Below are positions 43,586-52,690 of a stretch of DNA of 64,000 nucleotides, in pieces. Made by a program: the position numbers and the translations under genes. The DNA is taken from the NCBI GenBank assembly GCA_028277645.1, contig JANQFV010000072.1, forward strand, positions 1 through 64,000, written 5' to 3'. This DNA comes from Phycisphaerae bacterium. Its GTDB lineage: Bacteria; Planctomycetota; Phycisphaerae; UBA1845; Fen-1342. The notes beneath the pieces are model-generated. The model ran no database searches. It saw only the letters and a list, made by a program, of their open reading frames with translations, and was not told the DNA's origin. Numbering within the stretch: position 1 is the first letter of the stretch; the number at the start of each line of letters is the position of its first letter.

Positions 43586-45007
43586 GTGGTGCGACGCAGA
43601 CGCAACACAACGTGGTTCCTGGCGGCGTTCGTCGGCATTCTGGCAGCCGCTGACGCCAACGCCGACACACTCCACGTCCCCAGCCACTACGCGACCATCC
43701 AGTCGGCGATCAACGCCGCCGTCGACGGCGACGAAGTCGTGATCGCCGACGGCACCTACACCGGCGACGGCAACCGCGACCTGGATTTCAACGGCAAGGC
43801 GATCACGGTGCGTAGTGCGTCGAGTGACCCGGCGAGTTGCATCATCAACTGTCAGCATCAGGGCTACGGAATGCTCTTCTACCAGGGAGAGGGGCCGGGC
43901 ACGCTGGTCGACGGATTAACCATCGCAGATGCCGGCTACACGTATACGGACGGTGGGGCCGTGGTTTGCAACAGCTCCGATCCGACGATCGTCAATTGTG
44001 CATTCACGGGTTGTCTGGGAGAAGCGGGGGGCGCGATCGTGCGCTCGGGGAGTTCGGCGACCTTCACATCCTGCACGATCACCAACAACTGGGCCTACGT
44101 TGGGGGCGGTATTGCGTGCAGGCGTGACAGCGCTGTGACCATGACCCGTTGCACGATTGAAGACAACTCTGCTCAGTTTGGTGGCGGCATCAGCTGCGGC
44201 GCCAGCAGCCTCACACTTGTTCATTGTGATGTCATTGGAAACGCCGCCGAGCAGACAACGTCAACCTCCACTGGTGGCGCGATCGACTGTTGGGGCAGCG
44301 ATCTTGCCCTTGTGAGTTGCTCGATCCTCGGCAACTACTCAGAAGAGAACGGCGGTGGGATACACAGTTGGAAGACCGCACTGGCCGTCAGCAACTGCAC
44401 GTTTAGCGGGAACACGGCAGCACTCAGAGGAGGCGGGACCTACTCCGACCCCAACAGCAGCATCGTCGTGACCAACTCCATCCTCTGGAACGACACGCCA
44501 CAGGAGATATACGTCGAGACGGAAGAGGTCGCGCAAGTCTGCTATTCGATTGTCCAGGGGACGTGGCCTGGCGAAGGCAACATCGACGCCGACCCGCTCT
44601 TTGTCGATCCTGACGGGCCGGATGATGATCCGAACACGTGGGCGGATAATGACTACCGGTTGTCAGCCAACTCCCCCGGCATCGACGCCGGCAGCAACGC
44701 CGATGTGACGCCTGATCTGACGCACGACCTCGACAGCCTCCCGCGCATCACCGATGGTGACGGCGACGATGTCGCGGTTGTCGACATGGGCGCGTACGAG
44801 CGGCCGGCCGTGCTGCTGGGTGATCTGAATTGCGACGGCGCATTCGACTTTGCGGATATCAACCAGTTCGTCGATCGGCTCGCCTTCACCGATACGTACA
44901 ACGCTGATCATCCCGGGTGCATTGACGAGAATGCAGACATCAACGCTGACGGTGTGGTGAGCTTCGGCGACATCAACCCGTTTATTGAGTTGCTGATCGG
45001 GACGTGA
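43586..45007 (+). CDS. secreted beta-helix protein with dockerin-like C-terminus
   Basis: A 473-residue protein starting at GTG 43586 or 43589. A signal peptide (FLAAFVGILAAADANA) is followed by LHVPSHYATIQSAINAAVDGDEV, a beta-helix start like that of the protein at 37741-39996, and coil repeats with C-x-I-x-x-N-x-A (CTITNNWA, CTIEDNSA). The C-terminus has NCDGAFDFADINQFVDRLAF and NADGVVSFGDINPFIELL, a dockerin-like pair. It is probably surface-displayed; no enzyme motif is certain. Confidence 0.88.
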   Translation: MVRRRRNTTWFLAAFVGILAAADANADTLHVPSHYATIQSAINAAVDGDEVVIADGTYTGDGNRDLDFNGKAITVRSASSDPASCIINCQHQGYGMLFYQGEGPGTLVDGLTIADAGYTYTDGGAVVCNSSDPTIVNCAFTGCLGEAGGAIVRSGSSATFTSCTITNNWAYVGGGIACRRDSAVTMTRCTIEDNSAQFGGGISCGASSLTLVHCDVIGNAAEQTTSTSTGGAIDCWGSDLALVSCSILGNYSEENGGGIHSWKTALAVSNCTFSGNTAALRGGGTYSDPNSSIVVTNSILWNDTPQEIYVETEEVAQVCYSIVQGTWPGEGNIDADPLFVDPDGPDDDPNTWADNDYRLSANSPGIDAGSNADVTPDLTHDLDSLPRITDGDGDDVAVVDMGAYERPAVLLGDLNCDGAFDFADINQFVDRLAFTDTYNADHPGCIDENADINADGVVSFGDINPFIELLIGT

Positions 45008-45154
45008 AGCGGGCTGACGCGGCCGGGGGCGGCCACGCTACGCCTCACAGCCGCGGGCGGCTGTACTCCACGCACCTGCCGTTGAGACCCCCTGATGGCC
45101 GATCTACAATTAGCCAGCTAGCTGACGCTACTACCCGACGCCGGAGGGCAGCCG

Positions 45155-46984
45155 ATGTCCACTGTCGAACGTCAGATCCATCACGCCCGGCGACGACTCA
45201 CGCGGAACATGCTGCTTGACCGCACGTGTCTCGGCCTGCTGGTCGCGGCGGGGTCGTGGGCCATCATCGTGCTCATCGCCCGACTGTTCGCTCTGCCCTG
45301 GCCGGTGTGGCATATCGGGTGGGTCGCGGCCCTGCTCGGACTGACGGTCAGCGTCGTCATCACGATCATCCGGCAACCGACGCCGCTGCTCGCGGCCCTT
45401 ACGCTCGACGATGCCGCCGGGCTGAAGGAGCGCATGAGCACCGCGTTCGCGTTCGCGCGCAGCGGCGACCCCTGGGCCCGCGCCGCGCTGCAGGACGCCG
45501 AGCAAACCGCCGGCCGCGTACACGTGCCCACGCACATCCGCTACCAGTCGCCGCGCCTGTTGCCGTGGTCGACGGCATCCATCCTGGCGGCGTTGATCCT
45601 GGCGTGGTTCATGCCGACGGTCGATCTGCTGGCGGGTGAGGAAACGGACGAAGACGCCCCCACGCGCGAGGAGGTTCTCGCCGAGCACAACGCCATCAAG
45701 ATCGAGATGGACAAGCAGCTCAACAAGATCAAGGAGCTTTCCGAGGACAAGCCCGAGTTCGAAGATCTCATCAAGGACATTCAGCCGCTGGACATGCCCG
45801 AAGAGCCCGACGTGACGCCTGAGGACATTCGGCGTGAAGCGGTCAAGCGCATCGACGACGTGCAGGATCGTCTGAAAGAACGACTCGAATCGAGCGAGTC
45901 CGAGGCGTTTCGCGAGATGAAGGAACGGCTCAAGAAGCTCAACACGCAGAGCAACAACCAGCAATCGGACAAGCTCTCCGAAGCGTTGGCCGAAGGCGAC
46001 TTCACCAAGGCCAAGGAAGCCCTGCAGGAGATGATGCAGGAGATCAAGGAGTCGGCCAAGAATAGCAACGATCCGGAAGCCCAGCAGAAGCTCGAACAAA
46101 TTGAGCAGCAGCTCGGCAACCTGGCCGAACAGCTCGCCAAGCTCGGCGACAGCCTCGAGTTACAGAAAGAGCTGGAGAACAAGGGCGGCATGTCACCCGA
46201 GCAGGCCAAAAAGCTGCTCGACCAACTGTCAAAGATGGACCCCAAACAGCTCGAGAAGGAATTGCAGAAGCGCCTCGGAGACCAGGGCGTCTCGTCCGAC
46301 CAGATCAAGAAGATGGCGCAGAAGATCGCCAAGAATCAGCAGGCCCAAAAGGCGATGAAGCAGATGGCCCAGGCACTTGCGAAGGCCTCGCAGGCCTGCC
46401 AGCAGTGCCAGAATCCGGGCCAGGCCGGTTCCGGCTCGTCGCAGGCCGCCGGCGCGATGTCCGACGCGCTGAGCCAGCTCTCATCCATGGAAATGACGCA
46501 GCAGCTCATGAACGAACTCGAAGTGCAGATGTCGGACTGGGAGAACCTCCGCGGCGGCGTGTGCGAAGGCGGCATGGGACAGGGCGAGATGCGCGGCCCG
46601 CGGGGTCCGATCGGCCAGCAAGGAGGCAACTACGGTCTGGGCCTCGGCGCGCGGATCGGCAAGGAACGCACGGCGTTCCAGACCGATGCGACCAAGGCGA
46701 AGACCCGCTTCGACTCCGGTGCCGTGATCGGTCAGCTCCTCGTTGATGGCCCGCAAGTCCGCGGCGAAGCCTCGGCCGAGGTCCTGGACGCGGCGGACGC
46801 CGACGTCCGCGACGCGCTGGACGCGATCGACCGCAAGGAAGTCCCTCGCCAATACGACAAGGCCCTCCGCGAGTACTTCGACCGCGTCGCCGGCTTGGTA
46901 GAGCAACGCAAGACCGAAGCGACTGACGACAACGAAGACCCGGCCGAGTCTGAGGACGACTCCGACGCGGACACCGACGCATAG
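45155..46984 (+). CDS. membrane-anchored coiled-coil protein of unknown function
   Basis: A 609-residue protein. Two membrane segments lie near the N-terminus (LLVAAGSWAIIVLIARLF and GWVAALLGLTVSVVITIIR) and a third at LLPWSTASILAALILAWF. From about residue 170 to 420 the protein is highly charged coiled coil (many Lys-Glu-Leu heptads; EALQEMMQEIKESAKN). A glycine-rich stretch (GEMRGPRGPIGQQGGNYGLG) separates it from an acidic C-terminus. It resembles DUF4175-like planctomycete membrane proteins often found near MoxR/DUF58 genes, but those are not in the window. The function is unknown. Confidence 0.8.
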   Translation: MSTVERQIHHARRRLTRNMLLDRTCLGLLVAAGSWAIIVLIARLFALPWPVWHIGWVAALLGLTVSVVITIIRQPTPLLAALTLDDAAGLKERMSTAFAFARSGDPWARAALQDAEQTAGRVHVPTHIRYQSPRLLPWSTASILAALILAWFMPTVDLLAGEETDEDAPTREEVLAEHNAIKIEMDKQLNKIKELSEDKPEFEDLIKDIQPLDMPEEPDVTPEDIRREAVKRIDDVQDRLKERLESSESEAFREMKERLKKLNTQSNNQQSDKLSEALAEGDFTKAKEALQEMMQEIKESAKNSNDPEAQQKLEQIEQQLGNLAEQLAKLGDSLELQKELENKGGMSPEQAKKLLDQLSKMDPKQLEKELQKRLGDQGVSSDQIKKMAQKIAKNQQAQKAMKQMAQALAKASQACQQCQNPGQAGSGSSQAAGAMSDALSQLSSMEMTQQLMNELEVQMSDWENLRGGVCEGGMGQGEMRGPRGPIGQQGGNYGLGLGARIGKERTAFQTDATKAKTRFDSGAVIGQLLVDGPQVRGEASAEVLDAADADVRDALDAIDRKEVPRQYDKALREYFDRVAGLVEQRKTEATDDNEDPAESEDDSDADTDA

Positions 46985-46997
46985 CTCACCGAAGTAC

Positions 46998-47015
46998 CAC
47001 TGCTCTTGAACAGTG
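46998..47015. repeat. copy of palindromic family A
   Basis: CACTGCTC TT GAACAGTG, one mismatch from perfect, starts 13 bases after the stop of the coiled-coil protein gene. Confidence 0.6.
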
Positions 47016-47153
47016 TCTTCTCGCGGCCAAACCGGGACACTTATCGGAATGCCACTGGTTCTGGCCGGCGATCTTTACATATGTCAAAACAACCCGTACA
47101 CTTCGGTAACACAGGTGTGCGGATCGCACGCGCCAAGCTAAACTCCCGGCGGC

Positions 47154-47534
47154 ATGCCCCGGGAGACCGACGAAACGAGACTAGCGCTACTGCGACGCAT
47201 CCTCGCGGACTACGTCGCGGTCGAGTTCCGTCCAAAGGCGCTCAGTGGCGGCGAGCGAGATGATGAAGGCTGTGCGCATCTGCTGCAGCGGCCAAATGAG
47301 ACGCGCTTCTCTGTTCGAGAGTGTCTGCGAATCGCTCTACATCGATGGCTTGAAAACGGGAATACGCCCAATCGCGTTGATGTACCGGGCGATGACGTGC
47401 GCGGCGATCCAGCAACCTTCTACGAATTCCGCCTCACGGTGCGCGACGTGAAGTTGTTCGTTAAGGCAAAATACGACGACGATGACGCCGATGATTCGAA
47501 GCTCGTCATCCTGAGCGTTAAACGGCAGTGGTAA
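47154..47534 (+). CDS. MqsR-like toxin candidate
   Basis: A 126-residue protein. It has a helical N-terminus (ETDETRLALLRRILADYVAVEF) and a beta-rich C-terminus, DVKLFVKAKYDDDDADDSK ending LVILSVKRQW, that resembles the end of MqsR/RelE-like RNase toxins. The catalytic residues cannot be assigned. The next gene starts two bases after its stop and encodes a YgiT-type zinc-finger/HTH protein, the usual antitoxin partner of such toxins, so the pair is probably a type II toxin-antitoxin module. Confidence that it is a gene is good; confidence in the toxin family is moderate. Confidence 0.65.
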   Translation: MPRETDETRLALLRRILADYVAVEFRPKALSGGERDDEGCAHLLQRPNETRFSVRECLRIALHRWLENGNTPNRVDVPGDDVRGDPATFYEFRLTVRDVKLFVKAKYDDDDADDSKLVILSVKRQW

Positions 47535-47535
47535 A

Positions 47536-48219
47536 ATGACGGAGCAACACGCCCAAGCACGCGAACGCTCGAAGCCTCGGCGTTGCCACGTCTGCGGCCA
47601 GCGTTCGATGCAGCGCGTGCAACGCCCGTACGAAGCGCAGGTCTCACACGACGGTCGACCGCCGGTGACGATCTGCATCCCCGATCTCGAGGTGATCGCC
47701 TGCACGAACCCCGACTGCCGGGCTGAACACCCGAACGACACGGTGATCGAGGACGCCGCCGCGACGTGGCGCATTACGGTCGAAACGTACCGTCAGCTCG
47801 GCCTGCTGACCCCTGATGAAATCCGCGCCGGCCGCGAGAAGTTGGGGCTATCACAGCAGGAGTTGCAGGAGCTACTCGGCCTCGGTGGCAACTCACTCTC
47901 CCGCTGGGAGAACGGGCACGTTTACCAATCGAGGAGTCACGACACGCTATTGCGCATTACGTACAGCGTCCCGCCCGCACTCAAATGGCTGAAGCGGGCC
48001 CGTGCGTACGACGACGTGCCCACTGATCGTCCGCGGTCCAAGTTACGGCATCTGCAAGGTGCGCGGACACGCTCAGAGGAGGCTGAGGCGCGCGACCCTG
48101 AACGTCCGCGCCCAAGACTGCGCTATCTGCCGGCAAAGTACCGGCGCGAGTCGCGGCGAGGCGAACCCGGCGGGCACGCGATTGTGCAAACACATTCGAA
48201 GGAGAGCGAAGCGTGTTGA
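47536..48219 (+). CDS. MqsA/YgiT-type antitoxin with zinc finger and HTH
   Basis: A 227-residue protein. The N-terminal zinc finger has C-x2-C (CHVCGQ) and, about 50 residues later, a second C-x4-C pair (ACTNPDC). The C-terminal half has a helix-turn-helix (GREKLGLSQQELQELLGLGG then SLSRWENGHVYQSRSHDTLL) that matches MqsA-family antitoxins, which bind the toxin and the operon's own operator. Unusually, a 75-residue Arg-rich tail follows the HTH (RPRSKLRHLQGARTR, RYLPAKYRRESRRGE). Autoregulation is expected from the family. It overlaps the start of the downstream ATPase frame. Confidence 0.8.
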   Translation: MTEQHAQARERSKPRRCHVCGQRSMQRVQRPYEAQVSHDGRPPVTICIPDLEVIACTNPDCRAEHPNDTVIEDAAATWRITVETYRQLGLLTPDEIRAGREKLGLSQQELQELLGLGGNSLSRWENGHVYQSRSHDTLLRITYSVPPALKWLKRARAYDDVPTDRPRSKLRHLQGARTRSEEAEARDPERPRPRLRYLPAKYRRESRRGEPGGHAIVQTHSKESEAC

Positions 48220-49283
48220 GCGACTTAGTGGATCCAGGTTCGATGCCATCTTATGAACATCGTCCGTGGACCGTTTGTTTCTACGCGCCCCACGGCGGCG
48301 TAGGATGCACGACGCTCGCAACAAACGTGGCGTTCGCCGCAGCGTCCGGCCTTGTAGACGGAATACCGAAGCGGCCAACGTGCCTGCTTGACCTTAACTT
48401 TGAGACCCCGGGGCTCGATACTGCGCCTGCATTCTCCGATGCTTACCGCAGTCAAAACGTGTGCCGAGGCTTCGTCGAGTACTTGAGCGAACTGGAGCGG
48501 CGAAACGAATCGCCGGAGATTCGGGACTTCGCCACCGAAGCACTCATCGGGCGTCTTGATGCATTCCCGGGATTTCGCGCGTGGGACCTCCCGGGCGACC
48601 CCGATGAAGGCCCGCTCGAAAACCGCGCGAAGCTGCATGTCGTATACGCGGGAAGACGGGATGCAGAATACCGCAAGGCGCTGCGGTTGCTTGATTGGCG
48701 GGAGTTGTATCTGAACGACGGACAGGATCGGATTGAGGATTTCCGTGTCGGCCTCAAAGCCGTTCTGGGCGCGCACTTGCTGATCGTCGACACGGCCACC
48801 GGCAACTCAAGTGGATACGATCTAGTCGTTGACCACCTCGCAGACGCGCTGGTCATCGTGTTCCAACCCAACCGGTTCTGGACGCCTTGGCTCCGCGACG
48901 TTGTCGCCCGCGTCCGTCGCCGCGAGGAACGTGAACGACGTCGTTTGCCGCGGCTCTACGTTGCGTCGCACTACCCCGAAGATTTCTGCCACGGGGGTGG
49001 CCAGAGGACAAGTTGGTCCAGCATCAAAGTCGTGGCGAGGAACATGGTCGCGGAATGCGAAGGAACTCCGCCAGCTGAAGTTGAGGACGGGGGCCATCCG
49101 GGAAATCCCATCGCTCCTGCAAGCCCGTGCCTCGCCTTCGTTCCTCGCATGGACGAGTTCTTTTATGTATACGAAGGTGATTGTGAGCCGTCATATTGGC
49201 CCAAGGACGCAGCAGTCTACGACGCCGTCGCGGACGCGGTATTGCGGATGCAACCTCCACCACCGGATTCCACCTTCGGCTAG
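48213..49283 (+). CDS. ParA/KGGVGR-variant-type P-loop ATPase with altered P-loop
   Basis: A 356-residue protein if it starts at GTG 48213, which overlaps the antitoxin stop; ATG 48243 is the alternative. The expected KGGxGKT P-loop reads APHGGVGCTTLATNVA: both the signature lysine and the ATP-contacting lysine are replaced (His and Cys). The Walker A' region LLDLNFETPGLD and the DTATGNSSG stretch match ParA/MinD-like proteins, in particular the KGGVGR-motif variant group. The last 60 residues are not a known domain. Nucleotide binding may therefore be weak or absent. It is probably co-expressed with the toxin-antitoxin pair. Confidence 0.75.
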   Translation: MLSDLVDPGSMPSYEHRPWTVCFYAPHGGVGCTTLATNVAFAAASGLVDGIPKRPTCLLDLNFETPGLDTAPAFSDAYRSQNVCRGFVEYLSELERRNESPEIRDFATEALIGRLDAFPGFRAWDLPGDPDEGPLENRAKLHVVYAGRRDAEYRKALRLLDWRELYLNDGQDRIEDFRVGLKAVLGAHLLIVDTATGNSSGYDLVVDHLADALVIVFQPNRFWTPWLRDVVARVRRREERERRRLPRLYVASHYPEDFCHGGGQRTSWSSIKVVARNMVAECEGTPPAEVEDGGHPGNPIAPASPCLAFVPRMDEFFYVYEGDCEPSYWPKDAAVYDAVADAVLRMQPPPPDSTFG

Positions 49284-49374
49284 CCCCCTCTCCGATTTCG
49301 CTTGCCGCTTGCTGCGGCTTAACGGTATCTTCATGCAGCCGGGCTGCAATGTGCGCTAACTTCGGGAGCGCCGC

Positions 49375-50475
49375 GTGCGAATTGCTTATGGCGTCTTTGG
49401 TTACGGTCGGGGGCACGCTACACGCACCGCGGCGGTGCTGCCGGACCTCATGCGCCGCCACGACGTACAGCTCTACGCCGGGGCTGATGCGTACGACCAG
49501 CTCTCCCCTCAATATCGTGTGGTCCGCATCCCGACGATGGGCTACGGGTATGGCAAGGACGGCCGACTGACCACGTGGCACACGTTCCGCAAGAATGGCT
49601 GGCACATCTTCGACATGCTCTTCCGCGGCCCGGAGTTCCAGCAGGTCCGCGACGCGATCCTCGACTTCCGTCCCGACGTGATCATTTCCGACGCCGAGCC
49701 CTGGACGCACCGCGTGGCGCGCCACTTGCGCATCCCGCGGATCGGATTCGACCACTTCGGCGTCATGGTGTACTGCAAGCCGAAGATCCCGTTCGGCGAC
49801 CGTATCAAGAGCCGCCGCGACGTGTTTGTGTATCGTACCCTGATGGGCCGGCCCGAGCGCATCATCGTATCAAGCTTCTACCACGCCCCGCCGCGCTGGG
49901 ACCGCGTGCGCGTCATCGGCCCGCTGCTGCGGGACGAGATCCTGAACGCCACGCCTACAGCGGGCGAGCATCTGCTGGTGTATTTCAACAAGGGCCAATA
50001 CCAGTTCCAGCCGCACATCGAGCGGGCGCTGCGCGAGATCAACGTGCCCGTGCTGATCTACGGCACCGAACGCCGCGGAGTTGACGGTCACCTGCACTTC
50101 AAGCCGCCGAGCAACGTGCCGTTCGTCGAGGACATGGCGAGTTGTCGCGCGATTATCAGCACGGCCGGCAACCAGCTCGTCGGCGAGGCCGTACACCTTG
50201 GTAAACCCATGCTCGTCATGCCGGAGGACTGCGTCGAACAGCGACTGAACGGCACGCAACTGGCTGCGATGGGTCTGGGGATGAAGATCGCCCACGCTGA
50301 CCTGTCGGTTGACCGGTTGCGCGAGTTCCTGGATAACGAGCAGGTGTATCAGGCCAACATCCGCCAGCGCCGCCGCGACGGGCGCCGCGAGGCGGTCGAG
50401 GCGATCGAGCAGTTCCTAAGTGAACTGGCGACCGGTCCGCGGCCGAAGGAACCGGTCCCTGCAGAACACGCATGA
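49375..50475 (+). CDS. glycosyltransferase, MJ1255/GT28-like
   Basis: A 366-residue protein (GTG 49375, preceded by GGGAGC). MRIAYGVFGYGRGHATRTAAVL is the start of the MJ1255/VC2487-like and UDP-glycosyltransferase-like families; the C-terminal domain has NVPFVEDMASCRAIISTAGNQ and GEAVHLGKPMLVMPEDCVEQ, the nucleotide-sugar site. Acceptor and donor are unknown. Its end overlaps the next gene by four bases, so it is translationally coupled to the radical SAM enzyme. Confidence 0.85.
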   Translation: MRIAYGVFGYGRGHATRTAAVLPDLMRRHDVQLYAGADAYDQLSPQYRVVRIPTMGYGYGKDGRLTTWHTFRKNGWHIFDMLFRGPEFQQVRDAILDFRPDVIISDAEPWTHRVARHLRIPRIGFDHFGVMVYCKPKIPFGDRIKSRRDVFVYRTLMGRPERIIVSSFYHAPPRWDRVRVIGPLLRDEILNATPTAGEHLLVYFNKGQYQFQPHIERALREINVPVLIYGTERRGVDGHLHFKPPSNVPFVEDMASCRAIISTAGNQLVGEAVHLGKPMLVMPEDCVEQRLNGTQLAAMGLGMKIAHADLSVDRLREFLDNEQVYQANIRQRRRDGRREAVEAIEQFLSELATGPRPKEPVPAEHA

Positions 50476-51545
50476 GAGTCATCAACTGGGCAACGTCCGT
50501 GGTGAAGAACCGCAGCCGTGCCGTGCCCCGGCCGGCGTGGTGTACGTACATCGTCACGTTTCGCTGTAATGCCCGTTGTCAGATGTGCGACTCGTGGCAG
50601 ATGGAGCCCGGCGAAGAGCTCGACGTCGCTCAGGTGCGCGACGTGTTCAGCAAGATCGGCCGACTCGACATCGTCCGGCTCTCCGGCGGCGAACCGTTTA
50701 TGCGTACGGACCTGCCGCAGATCGCCGAAGCGGTGCTTGCAGCGTCGCGGCCCGGCATCATCCACATCACGACTAACGGTTCGTACCGCAAACGCGTAGA
50801 GGCCTTCATTCGTGAGTTTCCGCAACCGTCGCGCCTCCGCTTCATGGTTTCGTTCGACGGCCTCGAAGAAGAGCACGATGCCAACCGCGGCGCGGGTGTC
50901 CCCTTCCGACGGGCCGTGGACACCGTGCAGACGATCGCCGAAATGCGCGAGTCGCACGGCGTCGAGGTCAGCGCTAACCACACGGTGATTTCGCCGCAGT
51001 CGCTGGCAGACAACGAAGGCCTGCGCAACCGCCTGGCTGAGTGGGATGTCGACGTTCATTCGGTGCTCGCGTACGCCGAGTCGTCGATGTACGGGCTGTC
51101 GCTGCACGGCCAATCGGCCGATCACCTGATCGTGCCCAAGGGCTACCCGTTGCACCCCAAGCTGGACGGCGCCGACGTGGTCGGCTTCGTCGAGCGGGAA
51201 CTCGAACGCGCCGGCGATATGCGGAACTTCATGCTGCGGTGGGGCAAACGCTATTATCTCAAAGGCCTGCTGTCACGCCTGACCAATGGCCAGGAACCCA
51301 AGCCCAATCCGAAGTGCGTCGCGCTACGCAGTCACATTCGCATTTTGCCCGACGGCAGCGTGCCGGTCTGCCAGTTCAACACTGAGAAGGTCGGCAACCT
51401 GCGCGACCAGTCGTTCGATGAGGTCTGGCACAGCGAACCCACGAGCGGCGCCCGCGATTGGGTCGACGGCTGCCCGGGCTGCTGGGCGGAATGCGAAGTA
51501 ATGCCGAACGCGATCTTCTCCGGCGACATCCTGAAGCCGCAGTGA
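50472..51545 (+). CDS. radical SAM protein with SPASM domain
   Basis: A 357-residue enzyme. The CxxxCxxC iron-sulfur motif is in VTFRCNARCQMCDSW, the SAM-binding Gly-Gly-Glu in LSGGEPFMRTDLP, and a C-terminal cysteine cluster (CVALRSH ... CQFN ... CPGCWAECE) is a SPASM domain that would hold extra Fe-S clusters. SPASM enzymes modify peptides or sugars. It is coupled to the glycosyltransferase and to a lipoprotein gene, so all three may act on one product. The substrate is unknown. Confidence 0.9.
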   Translation: MRVINWATSVVKNRSRAVPRPAWCTYIVTFRCNARCQMCDSWQMEPGEELDVAQVRDVFSKIGRLDIVRLSGGEPFMRTDLPQIAEAVLAASRPGIIHITTNGSYRKRVEAFIREFPQPSRLRFMVSFDGLEEEHDANRGAGVPFRRAVDTVQTIAEMRESHGVEVSANHTVISPQSLADNEGLRNRLAEWDVDVHSVLAYAESSMYGLSLHGQSADHLIVPKGYPLHPKLDGADVVGFVERELERAGDMRNFMLRWGKRYYLKGLLSRLTNGQEPKPNPKCVALRSHIRILPDGSVPVCQFNTEKVGNLRDQSFDEVWHSEPTSGARDWVDGCPGCWAECEVMPNAIFSGDILKPQ

Positions 51546-52501
51546 GTTCCGCCGTGCGTGTCGCAAATTCACCGAACTCCGAACCTGCCATCCCTACCGC
51601 CGTCACACTGCTCTTCCCAATCCTGCTCGCCGGCTGTCCCGCGTCAAACTGGACGTCCTACGCCGGTCCGCCAGTTGCGCTGGCTGAGCTAGCCGATGCG
51701 CGCATCACCGAAGCGTCTGGCCTCGCCGCCAGTCGACGCAACCCCGGCTGTTACTACGTCCACAACGACTCCGGCGACGCTGCCCGCGTGTTTCTCGTCG
51801 ATCGCAAAGGCGTGACGCGGCTCGTCATCAACCTCGAAGGCGTGACGGCGATTGACTTCGAGGACATCGCGATCGCACCGGGCGACGACGGCTTCGACGT
51901 CTGCGCGGCCGACATCGGCGATAACCAGGCCCGTCGATCGACCCTCGCCGTCTACCGCTTTCCCGAGGTCGATCTGGCGACATTGAGCGACATGGACACA
52001 ACCGCGGTGTCCCCCACGACCTACCGTTTCCGCTACGCTGACAGTCCTGCCAACGCAGAGGCCTTCATCGTCGATCCGACGAACGGCGACGGCTACGTAT
52101 TCACAAAGCGTCTCGACGGGAAGAGCGCAATCTACCGCCTGTCTGCACCGTGGGATGCATCGCGCACGGTCTCGCTGCAGCGGGTAACAATGATCGAACT
52201 GCCACCCGGGGTGTTGCCCGGGCGGATCATCACTGCGGCCGATATTTCCCCCAACGGCCGCCGGCTCGCTGCGCGGTGCTACATCGACGGCTGGGAATGG
52301 GAGTCGCCCAATCGTGAGACACAGACCTTGACCGCACTGCTCGGCCACACGCCGAAGCGCCTGTCGCTTGCCACCGAGATTCAGGGCGAGGCCATCTGCT
52401 ACTCCGCGACCGGCGACGCATTGCTGACGATCAGCGAGGGTCGGCACCCCACGCTCTTCGAGCTGCCGGCCATCATCGGACCGCCCACCAAGCCGCGCTA
52501 A
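51542..52501 (+). CDS. beta-propeller-like lipoprotein of unknown function
   Basis: A 319-residue protein starting at GTG 51542, which overlaps the radical SAM stop by four bases. The signal ends in a lipobox LLAGC. The rest shows propeller-like strands (ITEASGLAASRRNPGCYYVH, RTVSLQRVTMIELPPGVL, RIITAADISPNGRRLAARC). No catalytic motif is seen. The overlap with the upstream gene suggests co-translation. Confidence 0.75.
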   Translation: MSSAVRVANSPNSEPAIPTAVTLLFPILLAGCPASNWTSYAGPPVALAELADARITEASGLAASRRNPGCYYVHNDSGDAARVFLVDRKGVTRLVINLEGVTAIDFEDIAIAPGDDGFDVCAADIGDNQARRSTLAVYRFPEVDLATLSDMDTTAVSPTTYRFRYADSPANAEAFIVDPTNGDGYVFTKRLDGKSAIYRLSAPWDASRTVSLQRVTMIELPPGVLPGRIITAADISPNGRRLAARCYIDGWEWESPNRETQTLTALLGHTPKRLSLATEIQGEAICYSATGDALLTISEGRHPTLFELPAIIGPPTKPR

Positions 52502-52521
52502 CGGTGCTCGTCGGCACGTAG

Positions 52522-52543
52522 CGGCCGACCTCCCGGTCGGCCG
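52522..52543. repeat. copy of palindromic family B
   Basis: CGGCCGACC TCCC GGTCGGCCG, preceded by TAG as at 22607-22609, lies 20 bases after the stop of the lipoprotein gene. Confidence 0.65.
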
Positions 52544-52690
52544 TCTTGCGCAACCAACAGCAGTTCCCAGCTCCGTCACCACACCCGCGCTTCCCCCGCT
52601 CCCCCCCCTGCCCTATCCTTACCGTGCTCGGTCGCATCGACCCCGCTTCGACGCGGCCCGATTCCACCTGTGCAAACAACGAGGTGTGGC

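Noticed and set aside
45131..46099. 322-codon minus-strand frame inside the coiled-coil gene
   Set aside because: Shadow of the coiled-coil gene; leucine-rich because Lys/Glu codons read in reverse give Leu/Phe.
48000..48219. Frameshift in the antitoxin tail
   Set aside because: The antitoxin frame keeps a coding-like third-base pattern to its stop, and other frames do not restore a known MqsA end.
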